A DNA stretch of 64,000 nt from Myxococcales bacterium (GTDB lineage Bacteria; Myxococcota_A; Polyangia; Palsa-1104; JAEUJZ01), in the NCBI GenBank assembly GCA_016794365.1, contig JAEUKB010000100.1, positions 124,001 to 188,000 on the forward strand. The letters run 5' to 3'. The first letter of the stretch is position 1, and each line of letters begins with the position of its first letter. Under the pieces are notes generated by a model. That model had not been told where the DNA came from. It searched no databases and was given only the letters and a program-made list of their open reading frames with translations. Shown one piece after another: positions 1 to 8,271 of the stretch. The translations under genes were made by a program, and so were the position numbers.

Positions 1-1
1 G

Positions 2-523
2 CCCAAGCTCATCAGCGAGGGCAAGTTCCGCGAAGACCTGTTCTATCGCTTGCAGGTGGTGCCGCTGTCGGTGCCGCCCCTGCGAGAGCGACGCGCGGAC
101 ATCCCAGAGCTGTGCCGACACTTTATCGCCAAGCACGGGCCGCGCTGCAATCCGTCGGTCACGGCCATTGCGGAAGACGCGCTGACCCGGCTGTACGCCT
201 ATCACTTCCCCGGCAACGTCCGCGAGCTGGAAAACGTGGTGTCGCAGGCGATGGTGTTCTGCGAGGGCAACACCATCACGGCGGCCTCGCTGCCCGCGCA
301 CATTCGGGGAGAAGAAGCGCCGCAGCGCGGGAGCACCGATCTCGCCAGCCTGGAGCTACCGAGCGGAAGCATGACGCTGCCCGAGATCCTCGACGATCTG
401 GAACGCCAGCTCATCCTCAAAGCGTATCGCGAGGCCAAGGGCGTAAAGACCGAGACCGCGCGACTGCTCGGGATCAAGCCAAGCGCGCTGTACTACAAGC
501 TGGACAAGTATCGGATTGAGTAA
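2..523 (+). CDS. Sigma-54 interacting transcriptional regulator (NtrC family), C-terminal fragment
   Basis: The gene enters from the left edge, so only the end of the AAA+ domain and the DNA-binding domain are present. The visible part opens with the family-typical FREDLFYRL and the block PLRERRADIP, followed by FPGNVRELENVV, all hallmarks of the sigma-54 activator ATPase. The last 45 or so residues form a Fis-type helix-turn-helix (GIKPSALYYKLDKY). In this family the AAA+ ring remodels sigma-54 RNA polymerase at distant enhancers. The sensory domain lies outside the window, so the signal and targets are unknown. Its stop codon is 2 bp from the stop of the convergent fabG gene. Confidence 0.93.
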   Translation, partial: PKLISEGKFREDLFYRLQVVPLSVPPLRERRADIPELCRHFIAKHGPRCNPSVTAIAEDALTRLYAYHFPGNVRELENVVSQAMVFCEGNTITAASLPAHIRGEEAPQRGSTDLASLELPSGSMTLPEILDDLERQLILKAYREAKGVKTETARLLGIKPSALYYKLDKYRIE

Positions 524-525
524 GC

Positions 526-1281
526 TCAGCCGATGAGCAGGCCGCCGTTGACACGGAGAACCTGGCCGGTGATGTAGCTGGCGCGCGGAGAAGCCAAAAA
601 CGCAACGGCTTCAGCGACATCTTCGGGCGCACCAATTCGACCGAGCGGAATCTGCGCAGTCAGCTTCTGGCGCGCTTCGCCCTGGACGTGCTGCTGGGTC
701 ATGTCGGTCTCGATAAAGCCAGGAGACACCGCGTTGACGGTAATCCCGCGAGAGGCCAGCTCACGCGCCAAGGTGCGGGTCATGCCGATAAGTCCCGCCT
801 TTGCAGCGACGTAGCTGACCTGGCCGGTGTTGCCCATCTCACCGACCACGGAGGTCAGGTTGATGATGCGTCCCGACTCTTTGGCCTTGAGCAGCAGCCG
901 TGAAGCCGCTCGGCTAAGATAGAACGCCGACGACAAGTTGGTTTCGATGACCTTGTGCCAGTCTGCGGTCTTGACGCGCATGAGCAGTCCATCGACGGCC
1001 ACCGCTGCGTTATTGACCACCACGTCCAGGCGTCCGTACCGCTCTCCGATGGCTTTGATGGCTGCATCGACGGCGGACTCATTGGCCACATCGAACGGAG
1101 ACAGCGCGGCGTTGCCTTCGCCCAGCTCTGCCAGGGTCTGCTGCGCCGCCGCTTCATTAGAGACATAGTTGACGACGACAAAGAGGCCATCGCGCACCAG
1201 GGCCTTGGCAATGGCGCGACCGATGCCACGGGAAGCGCCTGTCACCAGCGCTACGCGACGTTCAGAGGGAGTAGTTGTCAT
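526..1281 (-). CDS. fabG: 3-oxoacyl-[acyl-carrier-protein] reductase
   Basis: This short-chain dehydrogenase performs the NADPH-dependent reduction of 3-oxoacyl-ACP in fatty acid elongation. At 251 residues it has the normal length. The nucleotide-binding motif TGASRGIG is at residues 14-21, NNAA near 90, and the Ser/Tyr/Lys catalytic set lies in the LTSVVGEMGNTGQVSYVAAK block (about 146-163). The C-terminal PGFIETDMT and ending GQVLRVNGG also fit FabG. It is the last gene of the lipid operon, 40 bp after fabD. In many bacteria acpP and fabF follow, but here a convergent regulator follows instead, so those genes must lie elsewhere. Confidence 0.95.
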   Translation of the reverse strand: MTTTPSERRVALVTGASRGIGRAIAKALVRDGLFVVVNYVSNEAAAQQTLAELGEGNAALSPFDVANESAVDAAIKAIGERYGRLDVVVNNAAVAVDGLLMRVKTADWHKVIETNLSSAFYLSRAASRLLLKAKESGRIINLTSVVGEMGNTGQVSYVAAKAGLIGMTRTLARELASRGITVNAVSPGFIETDMTQQHVQGEARQKLTAQIPLGRIGAPEDVAEAVAFLASPRASYITGQVLRVNGGLLIG

Positions 1282-1321
1282 GAAGTGCTCGCTTCGCTTG
1301 TGAGGGTTTTGAAGCCACGGT

Positions 1322-2278
1322 TTACGCGGTCTTGGGTGCGACCAGCTCCGTCACGACGCCCAGTCCGCTTGGGTCCGCAAAACCAGCCAGGGCGACGCTC
1401 GGTGCGATCCGCTTGACCAGACCTTGCAGCACCTTGCCCGGACCGACTTCGATGACAGCGGTAGCGCCCAGGCTGACCAGTCGGACGACGCAGCCTTCCC
1501 AGCGCACGGTGCCCGCAACCTGCCGGACGAGCCGATCGCGCACCGCATCGGCATCGCCTTGTGGATACAGCTCGGCGTCGATGTTGGCGACGACTGGAAC
1601 CTGGGGTGACGACACAGCGACCTTGGCCAGCTCTGCCGCCAGCTGATGCGCAGCGGGCTCCATCAGGGTCGAGTGAAACGGCGCGGACACCGGCAGCGCT
1701 TTGACGAGCTTGCAGCCCTTCTGCTTGGCCAGCGCCATCGCACGCTCGACCGCTGGCTTGTGCCCAGAGATCACGACCTGGCCCGCTCCGTTTTCGTTGG
1801 CAGCTTGGACCTTTTCGCTCTCGGTGCAAGACGCGACACACAGCGCAGTTACGTCCGTGCTGGACAGACCGACCAGCGCCGCCATCGCGCCGAGTCCTTC
1901 CGGGACAGCCTGCTGCATAAAGCGGCCTCGCAGGTGAACCAGACGCACGGCGTCGGCAAAGCCCAGGCTCTGGGCAGCGACCAGCGCGGAATACTCACCA
2001 AGCGAGTGACCGGCGCACAGCGCAGGGGTAAGCCCCAGCTCTTGGCGCAGCACTTCCGCCGCAGCCACGGCGCAGGTCAGCAGCGCAGGCTGGGTGTTTT
2101 CGGTCCGTACCAAGTCGGTGTCCGGCCCCTCAAAGCACAGCGACGAGATCGAATAGCCAAGCGCGTCATCCGCACGCTGAAACAGCTCGCGAACGTACGG
2201 GAAGCTGTCGGCAAGCAGCTTGCCCATGCCGACGTGCTGCGAGCCCTGACCGGGGAATACGAAGGCAACCTTGTGCAT
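1322..2278 (-). CDS. fabD: Malonyl-CoA:ACP transacylase
   Basis: FabD loads malonate from CoA onto acyl carrier protein, supplying the extender for fatty acid synthesis. The protein has 318 residues, as is usual. FPGQGSQ stands at the N terminus, the nucleophile serine is Ser92 in AGHSLGEYSAL, and the catalytic histidine is His202 in SAPFHSTLM. A short alanine/valine-rich tail follows the conserved core. It sits between fabH (9 bp upstream) and fabG in the same operon. The start is the only ATG directly preceding the conserved VAFVFPGQG strand. Confidence 0.96.
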   Translation of the reverse strand: MHKVAFVFPGQGSQHVGMGKLLADSFPYVRELFQRADDALGYSISSLCFEGPDTDLVRTENTQPALLTCAVAAAEVLRQELGLTPALCAGHSLGEYSALVAAQSLGFADAVRLVHLRGRFMQQAVPEGLGAMAALVGLSSTDVTALCVASCTESEKVQAANENGAGQVVISGHKPAVERAMALAKQKGCKLVKALPVSAPFHSTLMEPAAHQLAAELAKVAVSSPQVPVVANIDAELYPQGDADAVRDRLVRQVAGTVRWEGCVVRLVSLGATAVIEVGPGKVLQGLVKRIAPSVALAGFADPSGLGVVTELVAPKTA

Positions 2279-2287
2279 CGGATCCTC

Positions 2288-3349
2288 TTAGAGACGGACG
2301 ACGGTAGCGCCCCAGGCAAGTCCTGCCCCAAGCGCGGTAAACAGCAGGCGATCCCCAGGCTTTGCCTTGCCCATGCGAACGGCCTCATCGAGCGCGATCG
2401 GCACCGACGCACTGGAGGTGTTGCCGTAGCGATCGATGTTGATGAAGAACTTGTCCATCGGCAAATCGAGCCGCTGCGCAACCGCTTCGACGATGCGAAG
2501 GTTTGCTTGGTGCGCGATCACCAGATCCACATCTTTGGGGGTCAAGCCATGCTGCGACAGCGCGGTCAGACACGACGACGCCAGGTTGCGCACGGCGTTG
2601 GTAAAGATGACCTTGCCGTTCATGTGGATGAAGTGCTTGCCGTCTGCCAGGGTCTGCTCCGAGGTCGGATACAGCGAGCCGCCACCCGGTATCATCAGCG
2701 CTTCCGCTTGGGTTCCGTCTGCAAACAGGTGAACCGACTGAACGCCGAGTCCCGCTTCCTGCTCTTCATCGGTACACAGCCGCAGAATCGCCGCGCCCGC
2801 GCCGTCTCCAAACAGCACGCAGGTGTTGCGATCTTGCCAGTTGACGTAGCCCGACAGCACCTCGACGCCGCACAGCAAGATGTGGCGATACAGCCCACTG
2901 CGCAGCAGCCCTTCGGCGACCGCCAGACCATAGATGAAGCCACCGCAAGCCGCCGACAGGTCAAAGGCTGCGCTGTTTGGCGCTGCTCCGACCTTGCGCT
3001 GGACGTAGACCGCGCACGATGGCAGCGGCATATCCGCGCTGATGGTGGAGCAGATGACAGCGTCGATTTCCTTGGGCGAAATCCCAGCGGCTTCACACGC
3101 TGCGGTGCCTGCGCGGGCAGCCAGATCCGAAGCTGCCTCTTCGCCGCGCTTGACGGTGTGCCTGGTGCGAATCCCGGTGCGCTCACGAATCCACGCATCC
3201 GAGGTATCGACCATTTTGCTGAGATCGTCGTTGGTGAGGACTTTTTCGGGAACACCTCGGCCCGTGCCAACGATGCGGATGCGTCGCAGGCTGGGCCGTG
3301 GTTGGGTTACAGGACGTTCATTACCTTGAGTATGAGGGTCGTCACTCAT
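2288..3349 (-). CDS. fabH: 3-oxoacyl-ACP synthase III (KAS III)
   Basis: FabH condenses an acyl-CoA primer with malonyl-ACP to start fatty acid synthesis. The catalytic triad is complete: Cys135 in DLSAACGGF, His280 in IAHQANLRI and Asn310 in RYGNTSSAS. The 353-residue protein carries about 20 extra residues before the conserved IRIVGTG strand. It overlaps plsX by 4 bp (ATGA), implying translational coupling. Because FabH selects the primer, it decides whether straight or branched fatty acids are made; the primer preference cannot be read from sequence alone. Confidence 0.96.
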   Translation of the reverse strand: MSDDPHTQGNERPVTQPRPSLRRIRIVGTGRGVPEKVLTNDDLSKMVDTSDAWIRERTGIRTRHTVKRGEEAASDLAARAGTAACEAAGISPKEIDAVICSTISADMPLPSCAVYVQRKVGAAPNSAAFDLSAACGGFIYGLAVAEGLLRSGLYRHILLCGVEVLSGYVNWQDRNTCVLFGDGAGAAILRLCTDEEQEAGLGVQSVHLFADGTQAEALMIPGGGSLYPTSEQTLADGKHFIHMNGKVIFTNAVRNLASSCLTALSQHGLTPKDVDLVIAHQANLRIVEAVAQRLDLPMDKFFINIDRYGNTSSASVPIALDEAVRMGKAKPGDRLLFTALGAGLAWGATVVRL

Positions 3350-4488
3350 TCAGCCTCCGGTTGGCTGGCTTTCGGGTCGGTGCTTGCCGAGCCATCGGCA
3401 AAGCGGTGTGCGAGTACGGCAGCCTGGGTGGCTTCGATCAGCCCGGACTGGACGTGATCTTCGGCCACCTGCACTGCGCGTGCGATCGCCCGGGCGCTGG
3501 CGCGTCCGTGGCAGATGATCGCTACACCATTTACACCAAGCAAGGGGGCTCCACCGCGCGCATCCACATCGACCACGCTGCGCAGCGACTTGAGCGCGGG
3601 CATCATCATGAGTGCGCCCAGCTTGGCCAAAGGTGACCGCTCTACCCCGCTGCGGAGCAGATCGGCCAAAAAGCGGCCCGCACCTTCAGCGGTCTTGAGG
3701 ACCACATTGCCGGTAAATCCATCCGTCACCGCGACATCGAGCCCGCCTTCGCGCAGCTCATGTCCTTTGGGACGACGGTATTGAAACAGGTCACGGCCTT
3801 CGACGTAGCCGACGTACTCAAAGGCTGCGCTTGGATGAGCCGAGAGCAGTGCGTGTGCTTCCCGCAGCAGCGCGGTGCCTTTGCTGGCTTCTTCGCCGTT
3901 TGACAAAAGGCCCACGCGCGGACGCGGGCGCGGCGACGTGGCTCGCAGCTTGGCAAACTGGGCACCCAGCACGGCAAACTGCGCCAAGGTCTGCGGCTTT
4001 ACATCGACGTTGGCGCCAGTATCCAGCAGCACACTCTGACCGATCGTCGGTCCAGCGCCAAACAGGCCAGGCTCTAACGTCGGCATGGTGACGGCGATCC
4101 CTGGACGATCCAGACCACGCATGCGTCCAAGGACAAACAGACCGCACGCCAGCATCGCCCCGGAGTTTCCAGCCGAGACAATGGCTTGCGCCTCGCCGCT
4201 GCGAACCAGCTCAAAGCCGACTCGCATGGAAGACTGACGCTTCTTTCGCACCGCCTGACCGGGGTGATCATCCATGGTGATCACCTCGGAGCAGTGACGA
4301 ATGGGAATGCCCAAGCTTGACGCACCGAGCTTGTCTAGCTCTGCGCGCAAACGTGGCTCGTCGCCTAGCAGGATGACACGCGAGCCATGCTCGCGTACTG
4401 CCGCCACGGCCCCCATCACCTCAGGGCCCGGCGCGTTGTCGCCCCCCATGGCGTCGATCGCGATGACAGATGTCACCGGAGGCGCCAT
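3346..4488 (-). CDS. plsX: Phosphate acyltransferase PlsX
   Basis: PlsX converts acyl-ACP to acyl-phosphate, the donor for PlsY in phospholipid synthesis, and is a peripheral membrane enzyme. The family start IAIDAMGGDNAPG is at residues 9-21, followed by VILLGDEP and the conserved GNSGAMLA and DTGANVDVKP blocks. The 380-residue length is a little above normal because of a C-terminal extension rich in Ala and polar residues. It lies directly downstream of rpmF and overlaps fabH by 4 bp, the classic rpmF-plsX-fabH order, which ties membrane lipid synthesis to growth. Confidence 0.95.
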   Translation of the reverse strand: MAPPVTSVIAIDAMGGDNAPGPEVMGAVAAVREHGSRVILLGDEPRLRAELDKLGASSLGIPIRHCSEVITMDDHPGQAVRKKRQSSMRVGFELVRSGEAQAIVSAGNSGAMLACGLFVLGRMRGLDRPGIAVTMPTLEPGLFGAGPTIGQSVLLDTGANVDVKPQTLAQFAVLGAQFAKLRATSPRPRPRVGLLSNGEEASKGTALLREAHALLSAHPSAAFEYVGYVEGRDLFQYRRPKGHELREGGLDVAVTDGFTGNVVLKTAEGAGRFLADLLRSGVERSPLAKLGALMMMPALKSLRSVVDVDARGGAPLLGVNGVAIICHGRASARAIARAVQVAEDHVQSGLIEATQAAVLAHRFADGSASTDPKASQPEAE

Positions 4489-4495
4489 CTAGAGG

Positions 4496-4717
4496 CTAGG
4501 CCTTCTCGGCGGGGGCCTCGTTTTCAGTCGGCTTCGGGATCACGACCCGGCCTTCCTTGGCGGGACCGTACCAGCCGCATGCGTCACAAATGCGGTGTGG
4601 CATCTTCGCAGCACCGCAGTTGGGGCAGGTCGAGGCTGCCGGGGTCGCCATCTTCATCCACTGCGCGCGACGCGAGTCACGTCGAGCACTCGATTGTCTT
4701 CTTTTCTGAACGGCCAT
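4496..4717 (-). CDS. rpmF: Large ribosomal subunit protein bL32
   Basis: This 73-residue protein has the bL32 start MAVQKRRQSSARRDSRRAQ and the zinc-ribbon pattern CPNC at 33-36 paired with CDAC at 46-49, around PHRICDACGWY. Four cysteines mean it is the zinc-binding (C+) form. The tail is longer than in E. coli and acidic. It is encoded 7 bp before plsX and 42 bp after the DUF177 gene, the widely conserved arrangement. Confidence 0.95.
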   Translation of the reverse strand: MAVQKRRQSSARRDSRRAQWMKMATPAASTCPNCGAAKMPHRICDACGWYGPAKEGRVVIPKPTENEAPAEKA

Positions 4718-4759
4718 GTTGCTGTGATCTCCAGGCTGATGTGAGAGTGAGTAGTGAGG

Positions 4760-5314
4760 TTAGAGCTTTACGTCGCGAAGCGCCGACAAGGGCGACAGCT
4801 TGCCGACAGGCTGGCAGGAGCAATCGCCCTGGTTTCTGTCAGCACCGCAGAGAGGACAAAGTCCGCGACAGTCCTCGTTACAGTACACGGTGATGGGCAC
4901 CGCGAGGATGATGTACTCGCGCACGATCGGTAAGAGATCGATGGTCTCGCCGTCGTGGTGGGCATAGTCCACATCATCCACATCGTCGTCTTGTTCTTGG
5001 CCCGAGTCTTCCCCATCCGAAGAGGACAGCGACGATGACGGCGGAACAAAGACGGTGTGGATGCGCTGGTCTACGTCCACCCGCGCCGGACCCAGACAGC
5101 GCTGGCACGGCACACTCAGCTTGCCGGTCAGCGTGCCGTTGCACAGCACGGTCACATTGTGTTTGCTCAGCTCGGCGGTCAGGTGCAAAGAAGAGTGATC
5201 GACGTCTGCATCCAAATCGGACAGCGCGTCGGAAATCATATCGGCAGCAAGCACGCAGTCGATGTGCTTGTCCTTGTTTTCAAGGTCTTTCAGCCGAAAG
5301 CTAAGTTCTGTCAT
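4760..5314 (-). CDS. DUF177/YceD family protein
   Basis: This is the first gene of the lipid operon. The family occurs upstream of rpmF in most bacteria; its members are linked to 23S rRNA metabolism. It has 184 residues with two cysteine clusters: CQRC in the middle (LSVPCQRCLGP) and a C-terminal set CNEDC...CPLC...CSC, which may bind zinc. Between them is an unusually long acidic insert (SSSDGEDSGQEQDDDVDDVD) that is probably disordered. The start codon lies about 20 bp downstream of the expected start point of the strong promoter described separately. Confidence 0.85.
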   Translation of the reverse strand: MTELSFRLKDLENKDKHIDCVLAADMISDALSDLDADVDHSSLHLTAELSKHNVTVLCNGTLTGKLSVPCQRCLGPARVDVDQRIHTVFVPPSSSLSSSDGEDSGQEQDDDVDDVDYAHHDGETIDLLPIVREYIILAVPITVYCNEDCRGLCPLCGADRNQGDCSCQPVGKLSPLSALRDVKL

Positions 5315-5340
5315 ACCCGTTACGCCTTGCTCGAAGTCGC

Positions 5341-5368
5341 ATCATAGAAAGACGAGTCTTTCTGTCAA
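5341..5368 (-). promoter_or_regulatory. Sigma-70 promoter with an 18-bp palindrome in its spacer
   Basis: Read on the minus strand, a perfect -35 hexamer TTGACA (5368-5363) is followed by 16 bp and then TATGAT (5346-5341), one base from consensus. The spacer is occupied by the inverted repeat AGAAAGAC-GA-GTCTTTCT (5346-5363), which touches both hexamers. The promoter points at the DUF177-rpmF-plsX-fabHDG operon, whose first ATG is at 5314. A palindrome there would let a dimeric repressor shut the promoter off, so an operator is the natural reading. No regulator is identified. Confidence 0.75.
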
Positions 5369-5413
5369 GATGGCCGTTCGGTAGCGCTTGAGATTGGGCG
5401 TTGGGCGGCTAAG

Positions 5414-6412
5414 ATGCCCGCCATGTCCAGCTTTGTGGTCTCAGCAGCCGATGATGACAAGACGCTCGCGGCGTTTTTGCGCCAGCAGCTCGATATTCCG
5501 TGGACCGCTGCGCGCGCGATGTGTGAGCGCCACAAAGTCTCTATCGATGGCAAACTGGCCGCCGATCCGGCGCGGCGGGTTCGGATCGGACAGACGATCG
5601 CGATCGATCAAAATGCGAAGCGGCCCCTGCCCCCAGCCATTCAACAAGCGCAAGAGCGGATCGTGTACGAAGACTCGCAGCTCTTGGTGGTGAACAAGCC
5701 AGCGGGGATCTCCAGCGTGCCGTACGAGCGCGATGAAAAGAGCACAGCGATGGATCTGGTCCGCGATGCCTGGCGCGCGCAGGGACGCAGAGCCACCGAT
5801 CAGCCGCTGTTTGTCGTCCATCGCATCGACAAAGACACGTCGGGACTGCTGATGTTTGCCAAGACGCGCCCGGCAGAGCGAGAGCTTCAGCAGCTGTTCC
5901 GTCATCACGACATCCGACGGCGCTACCTGTGCGTGGCGCACGGCTACTGCATCAACCGCACGATCGAGAGCTATCTCATCAAAGATCGCGGGGACGGGCT
6001 GCGCGGCTCGCTGGCGCAATGGAAGGTAGAGCTGGGTCACGGCGGTCGGCTGGCGCTCACGCACCTGGAAGTGGTGGAGCACATCGGCAACGTAGCGACG
6101 GTTTGCGCGGTGCAGATCGAGACGGGCAAGACCCATCAGATTCGCATTCACCTGGCCGAAGCAGGTCATCCGATCATCGGCGAGCGCGTCTACATTCGCG
6201 ACTTTACGCGGCGCGGCCAGACGCCCCTGCCCTGCTCGCGACTGCTCTTGCATGCCGAGACGCTGGGCTTTGTGCATCCGCTCACCGGCGAGGATCTGAT
6301 GTTCCAAGAGCCTCCGCCGATCGAGTTTGCCGAAGCGATCAATCGTCTGCGCTCGCAAGCACGCAAAGAGCAAGCGGCGGTCCAAGCCGCGCAGCCACAC
6401 CCGGCGCGCTAG
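5414..6412 (+). CDS. RluA-family pseudouridine synthase
   Basis: This enzyme isomerises uridine to pseudouridine in structured RNA. An S4-like RNA-binding region occupies residues 8-65 (SIDGKLAADPARRVRIGQTI), and the catalytic motif HRIDKDTSG carries the nucleophile Asp139. The family-typical ending GKTHQIRIHLAEAGHPIIGERVY is present. It has 332 residues and a basic alanine-rich tail. The target site (23S rRNA RluC/RluD type or tRNA) cannot be assigned from motifs. It is divergent from the lipid operon and convergent with the HIT gene. A second in-frame ATG lies three codons downstream. Confidence 0.9.
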   Translation: MPAMSSFVVSAADDDKTLAAFLRQQLDIPWTAARAMCERHKVSIDGKLAADPARRVRIGQTIAIDQNAKRPLPPAIQQAQERIVYEDSQLLVVNKPAGISSVPYERDEKSTAMDLVRDAWRAQGRRATDQPLFVVHRIDKDTSGLLMFAKTRPAERELQQLFRHHDIRRRYLCVAHGYCINRTIESYLIKDRGDGLRGSLAQWKVELGHGGRLALTHLEVVEHIGNVATVCAVQIETGKTHQIRIHLAEAGHPIIGERVYIRDFTRRGQTPLPCSRLLLHAETLGFVHPLTGEDLMFQEPPPIEFAEAINRLRSQARKEQAAVQAAQPHPAR

Positions 6413-6467
6413 CGGTGGCTACTGCGGCATCGGTTCCGCTGGTTGGCTTGGCTTTGTGGTTCGTTCG

Positions 6468-6983
6468 TCAGCCCAGTTCATCATCTAAGTGCGCGAAGGC
6501 CGGACGCAGCTTGTCGTAGGTGGCTTGCAGGTGCTCGCTGATGACGCGCACGTCGCCGGTGACGGGCATGAAGTTGGTGTCGCCATTCCAGCGCGGCACG
6601 ATGTGAAAGTGGCAGTGCTGATCGATGCCCGCTCCAGCGACGCGCCCCAGGTTCATGCCGATGTTGCAGCCGTGCGCCGATAGCTCGCGGCAGAGGATCT
6701 GCTGGGCCTTTCGCAGTAGCTCGCAGGTGGCCTGATACTCCGCGACGGGCAGCGCGGACAAGTCAGCGCCGTGTCGGCGCGGGATGACCATGATGTGGCC
6801 GCTGTTGTAGGGAAAGCGGTTCATGATGACAAAGGCAGACTGGTTGCAGCTCAAGATCAGGTTGTCTGCGTAGCGCGCTGTTCCTTCGGCGGGAAAGCGA
6901 CAGAAGATGCACTCTTGGCTGCCCTGCTCGCCCGTCGCTTGCAGGATGTACGCCATGCGCCACGGGGCCCACAATCGGTCCAT
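6468..6983 (-). CDS. HIT-family nucleotide hydrolase/phosphorylase
   Basis: The histidine-triad signature is QHCHFHIVP with His123, His125 and His127; the middle nucleophile attacks the alpha-phosphate of a nucleotide. The start MDRLWAPWRMAYI and the CIFC pair at residues 25-28 are typical of the bacterial Ap4A-phosphorylase-like branch of HIT proteins. It has 171 residues. The exact substrate (Ap4A, AMP-lysine or similar) is not determined. It lies 28 bp downstream of the Ser/Thr kinase gene on the same strand, so the two are probably cotranscribed. Confidence 0.88.
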   Translation of the reverse strand: MDRLWAPWRMAYILQATGEQGSQECIFCRFPAEGTARYADNLILSCNQSAFVIMNRFPYNSGHIMVIPRRHGADLSALPVAEYQATCELLRKAQQILCRELSAHGCNIGMNLGRVAGAGIDQHCHFHIVPRWNGDTNFMPVTGDVRVISEHLQATYDKLRPAFAHLDDELG

Positions 6984-7011
6984 GCTGTTTCCTTTTCCGT
7001 TTCTGTGATGG

Positions 7012-8163
7012 TCAGCGAAGCAGCATCGCCGCAGTCACGCCGCCCAAGATAACAGCGCAGAGCACGGCGACAAGCAACCACGATGGCAGGGTCGCAGCAG
7101 ACTGGGTCTTGGCGGTTGCAGCCGCAGGAAGCGAAGCCGAGGGCGAGCGCTCTTGCTCACGGAACATCTGCGTCTCGTTGGTGCTCATCTCGGTGGTCGG
7201 CATGGACTGCGCGACCTCGGCGGGTCTTCGGACAATCTGGGTGGGCGAGATCGTCACGCTCAGGGGCGCGAGGCTGCGCAGCGCATGCAGCTTTTCAGCG
7301 ACCTCCGTCATGGAGGGCCGATCCGCTGGCTTTTTGCTCAGCATCTCGGTCACCAGCTGCGTCACCGGCTGCGCCACGTCTGGCGCGCGCACCGACAGCG
7401 GCGGCAGCGGCTCTAGGATGTGCATCGCAATGACATCGCCCGGTGACGTGCTGACAAACGGTGGCGCTCCAGACAGAAGCTGATAGAGCACCACACCGAG
7501 CGAGTAGACATCGGCACGCTCGGTCACTTCGACGCCGCCGCGACACTGCTCTGGTGCCATGTAGGTCGGGGTGCCCACCAGCAGTCCCGTCGCCGTCTGG
7601 ACACCCGGTAACGTCTCTCCCGCCGAGGCAGCAACCGCTTTGGCAATCCCGAAGTCGAGGATCTTGACCCGCTCGCCCCCCGCCACCGAGTCATCCGCCA
7701 CCAGCAGCACGTTGTCAGGCTTCAAATCTCGGTGAACGATTCCAGACTGATGCGCAGCACCGAGCGCTCTGGCGAGCGATTCCCCGATGGTCACCGCTTC
7801 TTTCTGCGACAGGCGACCGCGCTGCTGTAGGCGATTTTGCAGCGAGTCCCCGACGAGAAATTCCATCACAAAGTACGGTCGTCCGCCCGGAAGCTGGCCC
7901 GATTCGAGCACCTTGGTAAGTCCCGGATGATCGACACGCGCCATCAGCTGAGCTTCGGCCACAAAGCGCTGAATCGCCGTCAGGTTCGATAGCAGCTTTT
8001 CATGAATCGCCTTGACCGCAACCTTCTCACCGCTATCGACGTGAACAGCCTCGAAGACCACGCCCATTCCACCGCGTCCAATCTCTCGCAACACGCGATA
8101 GCTGCCGATCCGTTGACCAAGCAGCTGCGTGTTGCTGTCGGGACTGCGTAATGGCTCAATCAT
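7012..8163 (-). CDS. Membrane-anchored Ser/Thr protein kinase (Hanks type)
   Basis: A full eukaryotic-like kinase domain fills residues 22-290. It has the glycine loop IGRGGMG, the ATP lysine Lys51 in VAVKAI, the catalytic loop HRDLKPDN with Asp146, the DFG aspartate at 170, and the activation segment GTPTYMAPEQ. A linker rich in Ser, Thr, Gln and Glu (about 300-355) leads to a single C-terminal membrane helix LLVAVLCAVILGGVTAAMLL, so the kinase faces the cytoplasm with almost no external part. Such kinases are abundant in Myxococcota. All catalytic residues are present, so it should be active. The substrate is unknown. Confidence 0.93.
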   Translation of the reverse strand: MIEPLRSPDSNTQLLGQRIGSYRVLREIGRGGMGVVFEAVHVDSGEKVAVKAIHEKLLSNLTAIQRFVAEAQLMARVDHPGLTKVLESGQLPGGRPYFVMEFLVGDSLQNRLQQRGRLSQKEAVTIGESLARALGAAHQSGIVHRDLKPDNVLLVADDSVAGGERVKILDFGIAKAVAASAGETLPGVQTATGLLVGTPTYMAPEQCRGGVEVTERADVYSLGVVLYQLLSGAPPFVSTSPGDVIAMHILEPLPPLSVRAPDVAQPVTQLVTEMLSKKPADRPSMTEVAEKLHALRSLAPLSVTISPTQIVRRPAEVAQSMPTTEMSTNETQMFREQERSPSASLPAAATAKTQSAATLPSWLLVAVLCAVILGGVTAAMLLR

Positions 8164-8185
8164 CGACGAAGGTCAGTTGCGCACT

Positions 8186-8197
8186 ATATCACGATAT
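8186..8197. promoter_or_regulatory. Short AT-rich palindrome between divergent genes
   Basis: ATATC-AC-GATAT lies 23 bp upstream of the kinase start and 75 bp upstream of the peptidase start. It is one of few AT-rich elements in this intergenic space and could be part of a -10 region or an operator. The arms are only 5 bp, so chance is possible. Confidence 0.25.
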
Positions 8198-8271
8198 GCG
8201 CGTAGCTTGGGGTGCGATACCAGCTTGCCGTCGGCTGGCTGGGCGGTATTGCTTGCGATAAGCTTCTGCGG

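Noticed and set aside
1646..3457. Long open frame on the opposite strand of fabD and fabH
   Set aside because: It is the antisense of two well-supported genes; long antisense frames are common in GC-rich DNA because codon bias removes stop codons. The translation has no recognisable domain.
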